Below are positions 35,441 through 43,631 of a stretch of 64,000 nt of DNA, one piece after another. The stretch comes from DATAOG01 sp963753685 (GTDB taxonomy: Bacteria; Pseudomonadota; Alphaproteobacteria; Geminicoccales; Geminicoccaceae): assembly GCA_963753685.1 (NCBI GenBank), contig CAVWDE010000003.1, forward strand, positions 89,961 through 153,960, in the 5' to 3' direction. The stretch's first letter is position 1; every line of letters starts with the position of its first letter. The translations under genes were made by a program, and so were the position numbers. The notes beneath the pieces were generated by a model. It had not been told where the DNA came from, did no database searches, and was given only the letters and a program-made list of their open reading frames with translations.

Positions 35441-35872
35441 ATGGCCAAGTCGTCGCCGTTCTCCTTCGATCCCGCCGACCTCACCAAGATGTTGGGGGAG
35501 TACCAGATCCCGGGCGTCGACTGGTCGGAGCTGATGGCTTCGCAGCAGAAGAACCTGCAGGCGCTGGCCAAGGCCAACCAGCTGCTGATCGAGGGCGCCC
35601 AGGCGGTCATGCGGCGCGAGATCGAGATCCTGCAGAAGGCCATGGCGGAGGTCGCCGAGGCGTCCAGGGACATGATGCAGCAGGGCGATCCGCAGGCCCA
35701 GGCGGGCAAGCGGCTGGAGCTCGCCAAGGGCTCGTTCGAGGCCGCGATCTCGAACATGCGTGAGCTCGCCGAGGTCGCCGGCCGTTCCAACCGCGAGGCG
35801 CTCGAGGTGATCAATCAGCGCGCGCTCGAGAGCTTCGAGGAGATCAAGAAGGCGATGGCGCGCAAGCGCTGA
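35441..35872 (+). CDS. Phasin family protein
   Basis: A 143-residue, mostly helical protein. The core KNLQALAKANQLLIEGAQAV and later FEAAISNMRELAEVAGRSNR are typical of the phasin_2 family, which coats polyhydroxyalkanoate granules. There is no signal peptide. GAGAGGA lies upstream of the ATG at 35441. It suggests that the organism stores polyhydroxyalkanoate. Confidence 0.88.
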   Translation: MAKSSPFSFDPADLTKMLGEYQIPGVDWSELMASQQKNLQALAKANQLLIEGAQAVMRREIEILQKAMAEVAEASRDMMQQGDPQAQAGKRLELAKGSFEAAISNMRELAEVAGRSNREALEVINQRALESFEEIKKAMARKR

Positions 35873-35897
35873 CCGGCCGCGGACGGACGCGGCGCGG

Positions 35898-36233
35898 ATG
35901 GCGATTGACTTCGAGGACTTCGCCAAGGTCGACATCCGGGTCGGCACCGTGGTCGGCGCCAGCCGTCATCCGGCGGCGAGGAAACCCGCCTACGTGCTCG
36001 AGGTCGACTTCGGGCCCGGGCTGGGGCGGCGAACGACGTCGGCCCAGCTGACCGAGCGGTATACGGTTGACCAGCTGATCGGCCGGCAGGTGGCGGCGGT
36101 GGTCAACTTCCCGCCCAAGCGGATTGCGGGCGTCAGGTCCGAGGTCCTGGTGCTCGGTTTCCCGGATGCCGAAGGTCGGGTCGTGCTGGTCGGGGTCGAC
36201 CATCCGGTGCCTGATGGCGGCCGGCTGTTCTGA
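35898..36233 (+). CDS. csaA: CsaA-type tRNA-binding protein
   Basis: A 111-residue OB-fold protein. FAKVDIRVGTVVGA, then VNFPPKRIAG and SEVLVLGFPDAEG, match CsaA, a homodimer with tRNA-binding and chaperone-like activity. Length is as expected. It follows the phasin gene by 25 nt and precedes a DUF1272 gene by 17 nt, so the three may form one unit. Confidence 0.92.
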   Translation: MAIDFEDFAKVDIRVGTVVGASRHPAARKPAYVLEVDFGPGLGRRTTSAQLTERYTVDQLIGRQVAAVVNFPPKRIAGVRSEVLVLGFPDAEGRVVLVGVDHPVPDGGRLF

Positions 36234-36250
36234 CGGCGGGCGGCGATCGG

Positions 36251-36541
36251 ATGCTGGAGCTGCGACCCTGCTGCGAGCACTGCGGCAAGGATCTGCCGCC
36301 GGCATCGACCGAGGCCCGGATCTGCTCGTTCGAGTGCACCTTCTGCGCCGACTGCACGGAGCACGTGCTCGCCAACGTCTGCCCGAACTGCGGCGGCGGC
36401 CTCGTGCCGCGCCCGATCCGGCCGCGCGCCAAGCTCGCCCGATATCCGCCCTCGCAACAGCGCCAGATCAAGCCAATCGACCCTGCCGCCCACGCCGAAC
36501 TGCTCCGCCGCTATCGCGATCTACCACCGGAGGAGCGCTGA
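36251..36541 (+). CDS. DUF1272 domain protein (zinc ribbon)
   Basis: A 96-residue protein. Cysteines in LRPCCEHCGKDLP, CSFECTFCADCTE and CPNCGGGL make a compact zinc-binding fold that defines DUF1272. The C-terminal third is basic and polar. Function unknown. It is convergent with the M23 peptidase gene, with 71 nt between the stops. Confidence 0.88.
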   Translation: MLELRPCCEHCGKDLPPASTEARICSFECTFCADCTEHVLANVCPNCGGGLVPRPIRPRAKLARYPPSQQRQIKPIDPAAHAELLRRYRDLPPEER

Positions 36542-36612
36542 GGTCAGGCGGCGCTCGCTCGCCGGACGTCGCGTTTTGGGTGGCGGCGCCTGCGGGAGCC
36601 TGGGTCGGGCCG

Positions 36613-37641
36613 CTACTCCTGCAGCGCGATCGTGCGCTGGAGGGTGACCGGCGGGGTGTCCGCGCGCTGCAGGGTGACGGTGCCGGTGTAGCTGCCGGCG
36701 GGCCAGGTGGCGCCTGGGCGCCTGGCGCCCGCGAACTGGAACCAGCGCTTCCAGCCCTTGTCCAGGTCGACCGCATGATCCAGAACCGGTGCCCCGTCCG
36801 GGCCCGAGATCGTGAAGCGCACGTGATCGCCAGCCTCGACCCAGTAGCCCTCGACCCAGAGGACCAGCGCCGGCGCAGTCGCCGGTAGGCCCGGCGCCTG
36901 GTAGTCGCCCGCCCGAGCCCGCTGCCACTCCGGCCGGCCGGCGGCGAAGCCCGCGTTGATCAGGACCACTGGCTGGTAGGCGAGCTCGGCCATGACGTCG
37001 GCCCGCCAGAGCGGCTCCTTGCCCGGGCCGCACTGAGGATCGCGCTCGAGACCGACGAACGGGTCGATGATGTCGTCGCCGTGGCGGACGTCGAAGTGGA
37101 GGTGGGGAAAGCTGGTGTCGCCCGAGAGGCCGACCAGGCCGAGCGGCTGACCGACCGCGACCCGGTCCCCTTCCCTGACCAGCAGGCTGCCGCGCCGCAG
37201 GTGGCAGTACCAGGTGGTCCAACCGTCGCCGTGGGCGATCCGGATGCCGTTGCCGCACTCCCGGCCGACGACCGTCGCGTGCCCCGCCTGCTCGACGCTG
37301 ACGTCCGGGACGCCGTCGCGGGTCGCATCGACCACGCCCGCGGCGGCGGCCCGCACCGCGACCCCCGTGGCCATCACCTTCAGGTCGCGGATCGCGATGT
37401 CGGTGCCCTTCTGGCCATCGCTGGTCACCGGGCCGCACATGTAGTCGCGGACGCCCGGGCCTGGATCATGGTCGACGTATTGGATGATCCAGCAGCTCTT
37501 GCCCGGCTCGCAATCGATCGGCAGGGCGAGGTCGTCCGGCATCCCAGCCCGCGCCGGCAGCCCGGTCAGCAGCGCCGTGAGGAGGGTCAGCAGCAGGGCC
37601 GCTGGCCGCGTTCGGGGCGCCTCTTGAGGCCCGAAGAGCAC
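36613..37641 (-). CDS. Secreted M23-family peptidase (LytM domain)
   Basis: A 342-residue exported protein. The GTG at 37639-37641 is proposed as start because AAGGG lies 7 nt upstream and it gives a signal peptide of about 33 residues ending LPARA. The catalytic domain has ligand region GTDIAIRD in place of the usual HxGxD start, GNGIRIAHGDGWTTWYCHL (shown as IAHGDGWTTWYCHL) and FPHLHFDVRHGD. The first zinc histidine (usual HRGID) is replaced here by GTD, so activity is uncertain. Four cysteines suggest disulfides. A C-terminal beta-rich domain follows. Confidence 0.82.
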   Translation of the reverse strand: MLFGPQEAPRTRPAALLLTLLTALLTGLPARAGMPDDLALPIDCEPGKSCWIIQYVDHDPGPGVRDYMCGPVTSDGQKGTDIAIRDLKVMATGVAVRAAAAGVVDATRDGVPDVSVEQAGHATVVGRECGNGIRIAHGDGWTTWYCHLRRGSLLVREGDRVAVGQPLGLVGLSGDTSFPHLHFDVRHGDDIIDPFVGLERDPQCGPGKEPLWRADVMAELAYQPVVLINAGFAAGRPEWQRARAGDYQAPGLPATAPALVLWVEGYWVEAGDHVRFTISGPDGAPVLDHAVDLDKGWKRWFQFAGARRPGATWPAGSYTGTVTLQRADTPPVTLQRTIALQE

Positions 37642-37666
37642 GTCACCGCCCTTCGTCGACGCGGCG

Positions 37667-37993
37667 TCAGTCCTCGCCGGCAAGGCGCTCCGGCGCGATC
37701 GCCATCCCTGAGCGCGCCAGCCACGGCTGCCAGGCCGAAAGCACGAGGCGCTGCCAGGCGAGCAGCGGATTGAGGGCGAGCCAGGGCCAGAGCGCGGTCT
37801 GCAGGTCCGCAGAGCGGGCCCAGGCGTCGAACGACGGGCTCGCCCGCAGGCTGATCGCCAGCTGCTCGGCGCGCTCCTCGGGCAGGCGCCGATGGACGAT
37901 CTCGATGTCGAGATGCGGCAGGCGGGCGGTGGCGCGGGTCTCGTCCATGCGGTTGCTCGGCACCTGGTGTGGATCCGGATCAGAACCTGACAT
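37667..37993 (-). CDS. Hypothetical protein, about 108 residues
   Basis: An open frame whose conserved-looking part is ARLPHLDIEIVHRRLPEERA, followed by a tryptophan-rich segment TALWPWLALNPLLAWQRLV. The latter could be a membrane-associated helix. Two ATG starts are possible (37993 and 37948), neither with a strong ribosome site. It lies 25 nt upstream of the M23 peptidase gene on the same strand. No family was recognised. Confidence 0.5.
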   Translation of the reverse strand: MSGSDPDPHQVPSNRMDETRATARLPHLDIEIVHRRLPEERAEQLAISLRASPSFDAWARSADLQTALWPWLALNPLLAWQRLVLSAWQPWLARSGMAIAPERLAGED

Positions 37994-38048
37994 CGGCGCG
38001 CGGCCGGCGCAACCCGACGCACCATCGCCGGCAAGAGATGCGGCAGCC

Positions 38049-38603
38049 TCACTCGCTGCTCTGGTGGCCGCCCTCGGGCGGCTCGAACTCGCCCGTCCAG
38101 AGGCCCCGGCGCGCCGCCTTGGCATCGTTCTCCAGCTGGTCATAGGGGGCCGTGCCGGCGGGGTTGGCGACGGCCCAACCGGTCGCGACCATGCCCTCGT
38201 TGAGGCTGGTGTCGCCGGCTGTGCAGGTCGCCGCGCGCGCACCGGCGCCGGCCGGGCTACCGGCTTCAGGGTCGCCGACCGACCGGCAGCTCACTTCGCG
38301 ACCGGCGACCAGGTCCCACAGCATCGCCCGCGCCACCTTGCCGCAGGCATACTCCTGGCCGAGGCGCTGGCAGACCCGATCCAGCGCCGGCACCTCGATC
38401 CCGGCCAGCCGGAAGCGTTGGCCGCCGACCTCGAGGGTGGCGCCATCGATGATCCGCGGCTTGCCCTGGACCTCGGCGCGGACGGGCCTAGTGCCAAGGC
38501 AGGCCAGGGCCAGGATCCCAAGCGCCAGGGCGCGGAGCGCCTGCGCCCGGAACACCGTGGCCCGGAAAGCCAGGCCCGAACGCGATCGAGCCGATGCCGG
38601 CAT
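38049..38603 (-). CDS. Secreted nuclease-fold (SNase-like) protein, active site lost
   Basis: A 184-residue protein with a signal peptide of about 40 residues ending PVRAE. The SNase-type core reads RIIDGATLEVGGQRFRLAGI, then CQRLGQEYACGKVARAML. Catalytic staphylococcal nucleases have DGDT, D-x-PE and an Arg in a DRYGR-like loop. Here these read DGAT, IEVPAL and a Gly/Ala-rich loop, so the calcium Asp, the catalytic Glu and the second Arg are gone. It is probably a binding or structural protein. Cys pairs suggest disulfides. ATG at 38603, with GGAGGGG upstream. Confidence 0.78.
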   Translation of the reverse strand: MPASARSRSGLAFRATVFRAQALRALALGILALACLGTRPVRAEVQGKPRIIDGATLEVGGQRFRLAGIEVPALDRVCQRLGQEYACGKVARAMLWDLVAGREVSCRSVGDPEAGSPAGAGARAATCTAGDTSLNEGMVATGWAVANPAGTAPYDQLENDAKAARRGLWTGEFEPPEGGHQSSE

Positions 38604-38815
38604 GATCTCTAACCCCTCCCCGCCGTGCTCCTCGTTAGCGCCGGGACCGATCCCGCTACAGTAGACGGCGCCGGGTCGGCAGGCCAAGTTCGAGGCAGGC
38701 GGGATCATGATCGCCGACCCGACCAGGCTCGTCATCAAGCGAGGTTCACCCGCCTGGCGGCGGCCGAGCTGGCACCGCTCCGTCAGCGCCGCCCGACCCT
38801 CGCGAATCAGATCAC

Positions 38816-39133
38816 TTATGTCGCGTGAGCGTCGCGGCCCGCGCTCGGCGTCCCTCCGCCCTCGAGCAGCAGCTCAATCGTCGCTTGCGTGTCCGCCGAA
38901 GAGACCACGGGTACGATCTCAAAGTCGATCAGGTCGCCCCAGGCCGCGACCCACTGCTGCAGGAGGCGGGCATCGTTGCATTCCATGACCTGAAAGCAGC
39001 GGTCGAAATTGGCCTCGATCCAGCTGCCGAGGTAGTTCAAGCCGTCAGGGGCGCCCCGGCCATGGTCGCGAAAGCGCCGGTACACCGCCTTGGCGTCCCG
39101 ATCCCGGAACCGCTCGATCACCATGAACAGCAT
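38816..39133 (-). CDS. DUF3303 family protein
   Basis: A 105-residue protein starting MLFMVIERFRDRDAKAVYRR. The middle YLGSWIEANFDRCFQVMECND and DLIDFEIVPVVSSADTQ fit the DUF3303 ferredoxin-like fold. Function unknown. GAGGAGGAG precedes the ATG at an ideal distance, which rejects longer frames. It is divergent from the isochorismatase-fold gene at 39282. Confidence 0.88.
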   Translation of the reverse strand: MLFMVIERFRDRDAKAVYRRFRDHGRGAPDGLNYLGSWIEANFDRCFQVMECNDARLLQQWVAAWGDLIDFEIVPVVSSADTQATIELLLEGGGTPSAGRDAHAT

Positions 39134-39281
39134 GATCTCCTCCTCTGACCCCTTGGGGCGTGCGCCGACATGCTGGAAGACCGCCGCGATCTCGGCAAGC
39201 ATCCGGCACGCTCCGCCTTGACCGCGGTGGCGCGGCGACTCATCCTCCGGCCAGGACCTGATCCCAGCGAGGAGCGTCGCC

Positions 39282-40031
39282 ATGGGCCCGTCATCGTCCC
39301 TGGTCTCGGATCTCGAACGTCAGCTGCCGGTCGCGCTGTCGCCCTACGCGCTCGCCGACCGGACCGTCGGCCTGGTGATCGTCGACGAGGTCAACGGTTT
39401 CTGCACGGTCGGGGCGGGCAACCTGGCGCCGCCGGCGCCGGATGCCCAGATCGCGCGCATGGTCGAGGAGACCGAGCGCCTCGCCCGCCGCTTCGCCGAG
39501 GAAAAACGTGCGATCCTCGCGTTTCTCGACACCCACGAGCCCGGCAGGCCCGAGCCGCCCTATCCGCCGCACTGCGAGCGCGGCAGCGGCGAGGAGAACC
39601 TGGTGCCGGCGCTCGCGTGGCTCGAGGACTGCGGCTGCGCGACGCTGTTGCGCAAGGACTGCATCAACGGCTTCGTCGGCGGCATCGAGCGCAGCTTCAT
39701 CGGCGGCGGCCACGGCCAGCACCACAACAAGGTGGTCGACTGGGTCAACAACCACCGCCTGGAGGCGGTGATCGCGACCGGCATCTGCACCGACATCTGC
39801 GTCATGGACTTCGTGCTGACCCTGCTGTCGGCGCGCAACCACGGCCTGATGCCGACCCTTGCGGACATCGTGGTCTTCGAGCCGGCGACCGCGACCTACG
39901 ACCTGCCGCTCGGCGCCACGGCGGGGCTCGGCCTGCCACCGACCGCCGCCCATCCCAAGGCGGAAACGCACCACATGGGCCTTTACTTCATGGCCTCGCG
40001 CGGAGCGCTGCTAGCCGCTGAGCTGATCTGA
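39282..40031 (+). CDS. Isochorismatase-fold cysteine hydrolase (nicotinamidase-like)
   Basis: A 249-residue hydrolase. Catalytic Asp in GLVIVDEVNGFC, Lys in TLLRKDCING, Cys in VIATGICTDICVMDF. The order and spacing match nicotinamidase/isochorismatase enzymes. The loop HHNKVVDWVNNH and the longer C-terminus resemble plant-type nicotinamidases more than bacterial PncA, so nicotinamide is possible but not proven. GAGGAG precedes the ATG. Confidence 0.85.
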   Translation: MGPSSSLVSDLERQLPVALSPYALADRTVGLVIVDEVNGFCTVGAGNLAPPAPDAQIARMVEETERLARRFAEEKRAILAFLDTHEPGRPEPPYPPHCERGSGEENLVPALAWLEDCGCATLLRKDCINGFVGGIERSFIGGGHGQHHNKVVDWVNNHRLEAVIATGICTDICVMDFVLTLLSARNHGLMPTLADIVVFEPATATYDLPLGATAGLGLPPTAAHPKAETHHMGLYFMASRGALLAAELI

Positions 40032-40258
40032 CCGCGCGCACGAACGGGGAAGCTTCGGGATCGCACCGGGCTGCGAGATCGCGGTCGAGGTAATCCGCGA
40101 GCGCCAGCGTGTCCGCGCGCGGAAGGCCACCAGAATAGGGGGCACCTCGGCAGGGACAAGGAACCCGCGAGCCGCACGGCGCGTTTGGTCGACGCCGGTC
40201 GGCGCATTGGCGGGCGATCAACCACGCAAGGGCTCGCGATCCGCGAGCGACACGACCC

Positions 40259-40663
40259 ATGCAGAGGCTCACCAAAGCGTTCGACCAGCTCGCTCAGCGG
40301 ACGGCGCGGCGTGCCGGTCACGCCTCGACCTTCGTGCTCGCGCTCGGCCTGATCCTGGTCTGGGGGGTGAGCGGTCCGGTTTTCGGATGGTCGGACACCT
40401 GGCAGCTGGTCATCAATACCGGCACCACGATCGTCACCTTCCTGATGGTGTTCCTGATCCAGAACACCCAGAACCGCGACACCGAAGCGCTTCAGCTCAA
40501 GCTCGACGAGCTGATCCGGGCCAACGAGGCGGCGCGCAACCGCCTGCTGCGGCTCGAGGAGCTGAGCGAGGACGAGATGGAGCACATCAGGACGACGTTC
40601 ACCCGCCTGGCGAAATCGAGCCCGCCGCTTGCGGAAGAGGCAGACGAGCAGGGATCGTCGTAG
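40259..40663 (+). CDS. Low-affinity iron permease family protein, short
   Basis: A 134-residue protein with two membrane segments (about residues 24-42 and 52-70) and the family stretch VFLIQNTQNRDTEALQLKLDEL. It resembles one repeat of the fungal Fet4 low-affinity iron/copper permease. Bacterial members are this short and their role is not settled. The C-terminal part is acidic and helical. The region from 40032 to 40258 upstream holds no clear gene, and a leftward frame there has protein-like stretches but no support. Confidence 0.8.
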   Translation: MQRLTKAFDQLAQRTARRAGHASTFVLALGLILVWGVSGPVFGWSDTWQLVINTGTTIVTFLMVFLIQNTQNRDTEALQLKLDELIRANEAARNRLLRLEELSEDEMEHIRTTFTRLAKSSPPLAEEADEQGSS

Positions 40664-40670
40664 GCCCCGT

Positions 40671-42002
40671 CTACGCCGCGGCCGCTTCGGGGCGCTCGGT
40701 CGCGGCGGCCGGCGGCTCGGGCTGATCGGGGGCGCGGGGGTCGAGGACCGCGACCACCGGCGAGGTGCGGCTCGTCCCGGCATGGACGAAGTCCGGCCGC
40801 GCCGCCGGCGGCAGCGGCGCCCGCTGCCAGGTCCGGTACCAGGTGAAGGCGATGAACAAGAGGTGCACCAGCGCCGCGAACAGGAACAGGCCGGCGAGGC
40901 CGATCCGCTCCATGGCGAACGCGGCGCCGACCGGCCCGATCGTGGCACCGACCCCCCAGGTCAGGAGCAGCCCGCTGCTCGCCTCGAGGAAGTCCTCGCG
41001 CTCGACGAAGTCGTTGGTGTGCGCCACGCACAGCGCATACATCGAATAGATGCAGCCGCCGAACATCAGGACCGCGCCGATCAGGACCAACGGCGACAGG
41101 GCCGCGCGTTGCAGCGCCGGCGGCACCAGCCCGCCATCGCTGCGGGCATCGCCGGCGATCGCCAGGACCGCGCCGGCCAGCACCGCGAGGCCGCAGGCGA
41201 GGATCAGGACCTTGCGCCGGTCGATCCGGTCGGACAGGCGGCCGAGCGGGATCTGGAACAGCGCCCCGCCGAGCAGGGCCGTGCTCATGAACAGGGCGAC
41301 GCCGGTGGTCGAGAGCCCGACGTCCTGGGCGAAGATCGGCCCGAGGCCGCCGAAGGCGCCATTGGCGAGGCCGACGAAGAAGCAGCCGAGGACGCCGACC
41401 GGCGACATCCGGTAGAGCCGGCGGAGCCGCAGATGGACCTTGCCGAGCGGCTGGGGGGCGGTCGAGGTGGTGAGCCCGACCGGCACGAGCGCCAGCGTGA
41501 TCGCGATCGCGGTCAGCACGAACAGCTTGAAGCCGCCGGGCTCGCCGAGCGGCAGCAGCATCTGGCCGATCGTGATCGCCGCCAGCTGGATCATCATGTA
41601 GGTCGCGAACAGCTGGCCGCGGTTGGTGTTGCTGGCGCGCTCGTTGAGCCAGCTCTCGATCACCATGTAGAGCCCGGCGAACGCGACCCCGGTGACCATG
41701 CGCATCAGGATCCAGGCGAGCGGCTGGACCATGAGCACCATGGTCAGGACCCCGGCGGCGGCAATTGCCGCCATGACCGCGAAGGTCCGGATGTGGCCGA
41801 CCCGCTGGACCACATGCGGCATGCCGAGGCAGCCGACCACGAAGCCGGCCGAATAGCCGGATGCGATCAGGCCGATGACGGTGGTCGGGAAATGCTCGAA
41901 GCTCGCGCGCACCGGCAACAGGATGCCGAGCAGGCCGTTGCCGAGCAGCAGGATGGCGGCACCCAGCAGGAGGGCGGCGACGGAGACCAGGGCGGCGGGC
42001 AT
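40671..42002 (-). CDS. MFS transporter, YcaD-like
   Basis: A 443-residue transporter with twelve hydrophobic segments. Typical parts are GLIASGYSAGFVVGCLG in the first half, YMVIESWLNERASNTNRGQL, and QIPLGRLSDRIDRRKVLIL, the second-half copy of the MFS loop. The family includes E. coli YcaD, with unknown substrate. The C-terminal tail of about 45 residues is polar and rich in Pro and Ala. It is divergent from the methyltransferase gene, with 65 nt between starts. Confidence 0.88.
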   Translation of the reverse strand: MPAALVSVAALLLGAAILLLGNGLLGILLPVRASFEHFPTTVIGLIASGYSAGFVVGCLGMPHVVQRVGHIRTFAVMAAIAAAGVLTMVLMVQPLAWILMRMVTGVAFAGLYMVIESWLNERASNTNRGQLFATYMMIQLAAITIGQMLLPLGEPGGFKLFVLTAIAITLALVPVGLTTSTAPQPLGKVHLRLRRLYRMSPVGVLGCFFVGLANGAFGGLGPIFAQDVGLSTTGVALFMSTALLGGALFQIPLGRLSDRIDRRKVLILACGLAVLAGAVLAIAGDARSDGGLVPPALQRAALSPLVLIGAVLMFGGCIYSMYALCVAHTNDFVEREDFLEASSGLLLTWGVGATIGPVGAAFAMERIGLAGLFLFAALVHLLFIAFTWYRTWQRAPLPPAARPDFVHAGTSRTSPVVAVLDPRAPDQPEPPAAATERPEAAAA

Positions 42003-42067
42003 GAGCTCTGCGAAGGGCTCGTCGCTGGACGGGTTTGGCCTGAGGATGCGGCCACCATATAGGACCC

Positions 42068-43012
42068 ATGGCGGTGCGCAAACAGGGGGACGAGCGGCCA
42101 CTGCGGACCGGCCCCGCGATCTTCGATCGCGGGCTGCTGCGCCGGCGGCGCGAGCGCGCGGCGCCGGGGCTCGCGGCGGTCGACTTCCTGATCCGCGAGG
42201 TCGGGGCGCGTCTGGCGGAACGTCTGGCCGATGTCCGGCGGCGCTTTCCCCTGGCGCTCGAGCTCGGCTGCCACACCGGGCAGCTGGCGGCGGCGCTGGG
42301 CACGGGTGCGCCGATCGGGCGGCTGATCCAGACCGACCTTGCGCCGGCCATGGTGCGACGCGCCCCGGGCCTAGGCCTGGTCGCCGACGAGGAGCTGCTG
42401 CCGTTCGGGGCCGGGCGCTTCGATCTGGTGCTGTCCTGCCTCGGCCTGCACTGGGTCAACGATTTGCCGGGCACGCTCGTCCAGATCGGCCACGCGCTGA
42501 AGCCGGACGGGCTGTTCCTCGCGGCGTTCCCGGGTGGGGCGACCTTGCCCGAGCTGCGCGAGGCGCTGCTGCGGGCGGAGCTTGAGCTGGAGGGCGGCGC
42601 CAGCCTGCGCGTCTCGCCCTTCGTCGACCTGCGGGACGCCGGCGCGCTCCTGCAGCGGGCGGGCTTCGCGCTGCCGATCGTCGACCTCGAGACGATCGCT
42701 GTGACCTACGACCATCCGCTGAAGCTGCTGCAGGAGCTGCGAGCGATGGGCGAGGCCAACGCGCTGGTCGACCGGCCGCGCCGGCCGCTGCGGCGGGCGA
42801 CGTTGCAGAGAGCTTGCGAGATCTACCGGGAGCGGTTCGGGGATGCCAGGGGACGGGTACCGGCGACCTTTCAGATCCTGATGCTGTCCGGCTGGAAGCC
42901 GGACCCCGATCAGCCCCAGGCGCTCCGTCGCGGCAGCGGCCAGGTCAACCTGGCGCAGGCGCTCGGCGTCCCGGTCGAGGTCCTGGAGGGCAAGGCCAAG
43001 CGGCCGGAGTGA
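42068..43012 (+). CDS. SAM-dependent methyltransferase, NDUFAF5-like
   Basis: A 314-residue methyltransferase. IFDRGLLRRRRERAA near the N-terminus is the hallmark of the family that includes the mitochondrial complex I assembly factor NDUFAF5. SAM motif: ALELGCHTGQLAAAL. Post-motif LSCLGLHWVNDLPGTL. NDUFAF5 hydroxylates or modifies an arginine of complex I. The bacterial version may assist NADH dehydrogenase assembly, which is an inference from family alone. Confidence 0.87.
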   Translation: MAVRKQGDERPLRTGPAIFDRGLLRRRRERAAPGLAAVDFLIREVGARLAERLADVRRRFPLALELGCHTGQLAAALGTGAPIGRLIQTDLAPAMVRRAPGLGLVADEELLPFGAGRFDLVLSCLGLHWVNDLPGTLVQIGHALKPDGLFLAAFPGGATLPELREALLRAELELEGGASLRVSPFVDLRDAGALLQRAGFALPIVDLETIAVTYDHPLKLLQELRAMGEANALVDRPRRPLRRATLQRACEIYRERFGDARGRVPATFQILMLSGWKPDPDQPQALRRGSGQVNLAQALGVPVEVLEGKAKRPE

Positions 43013-43095
43013 GGCGGACCGCCCTGAAACGGGCGCCCCCTGACGCGTGGGCACGGCCCGCGCGGGCCGTGCCCGACGCCTCGGATGCCCAGCGC

Positions 43096-43365
43096 TCAGT
43101 AGCGCGGCTTCACGCCCAGATCGTTGAGAGCCTCGTGCAGCTTGGTGATGCCGTCATCCGGCTTGCCGTCGCTGCACAAGGTCGCGGCCTCGGTGCGCAG
43201 CGTCTTGGCATCCGCGGCCTTCGGCGCGCTTGCGTGCTTGGCGAGCGCCCGGTCGAACTGCTTCTCGAGCCGGGTGCACTTGTCGGCCGACGTCATCGCG
43301 GCCCAGGCCGGCCCGCCGGCGAGCGCGAGGACCGCGACCGCCGGGACGACCCAACGCATGACCAT
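43096..43365 (-). CDS. Small secreted protein of unknown function
   Basis: An 89-residue protein with a clear signal peptide ending PAWA, then AMTSADKCTRLEKQFDRALA and a second cysteine in AATLCSDGKPDDG. It is probably a periplasmic helical hairpin held by one disulfide. GGGGAG lies 8 nt before the ATG at 43363-43365. A GATCGA-N3-TCGATC palindrome lies 27 nt upstream of the start. No family name is offered. Confidence 0.72.
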   Translation of the reverse strand: MVMRWVVPAVAVLALAGGPAWAAMTSADKCTRLEKQFDRALAKHASAPKAADAKTLRTEAATLCSDGKPDDGITKLHEALNDLGVKPRY

Positions 43366-43391
43366 CGAAAGGACTCCCCAACTGAAGTGGC

Positions 43392-43434
43392 GATCGACGC
43401 TCGATCACCAATCTTCAATCTTTACGCGAGTAAC
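43392..43434 (-). repeat. 43-nt palindrome-containing module, copy A
   Basis: On the plus strand it starts with the palindrome GATCGACGCTCGATC and ends with GAGTAAC. It matches copy B at 43689-43731 at 28 of 43 positions without gaps, and both ends are conserved. Located 27-69 nt upstream of the secreted-protein start, it may be an operator or promoter module. Confidence 0.55.
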
Positions 43435-43599
43435 CTGGACTCTACAATACCTAGGGATGAATTCGCAGCCATGAAAGCCGCCCCGCGGTTTTGCGAGCCC
43501 AGGGTTTTGAGCGCAAGGTGGCGAGCGACTGCCTTAAGAGCGCTTTGCGCTCGTCCCGTGGCGAGCCGCTGGCGCCGCCGCCGGCGGCCTGCAGTCGAC

Positions 43600-43631
43600 A
43601 AAAAGATGGCGCGGTCTTCGCGACCGCGCCA
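43600..43631 (-). terminator. Orphan rho-independent terminator, leftward
   Basis: Read leftward: TGGCGCGGTC, loop GCGAA, GACCGCGCCA, then TCTTTTTG. A perfect 10-bp GC-rich stem with a U-run. It points away from the DUF3445 gene and lies well upstream of the secreted-protein gene, so it must end a transcript that starts within 43632-43736. Confidence 0.85.

Noticed and set aside
38604..38815. Rightward frame with RFTRLAAAELAPLRQRRPTL as a gene remnant.
   Set aside because: Helical and Ala/Arg-rich composition is common in shadow frames here, and no start signal or homologous motif was seen.
40032..40258. Leftward protein-like frame containing PRADTLALADYLDRDLAA as a gene.
   Set aside because: No ribosome site, no recognisable domain, and it runs into the isochorismatase gene. 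Kept only as a note.
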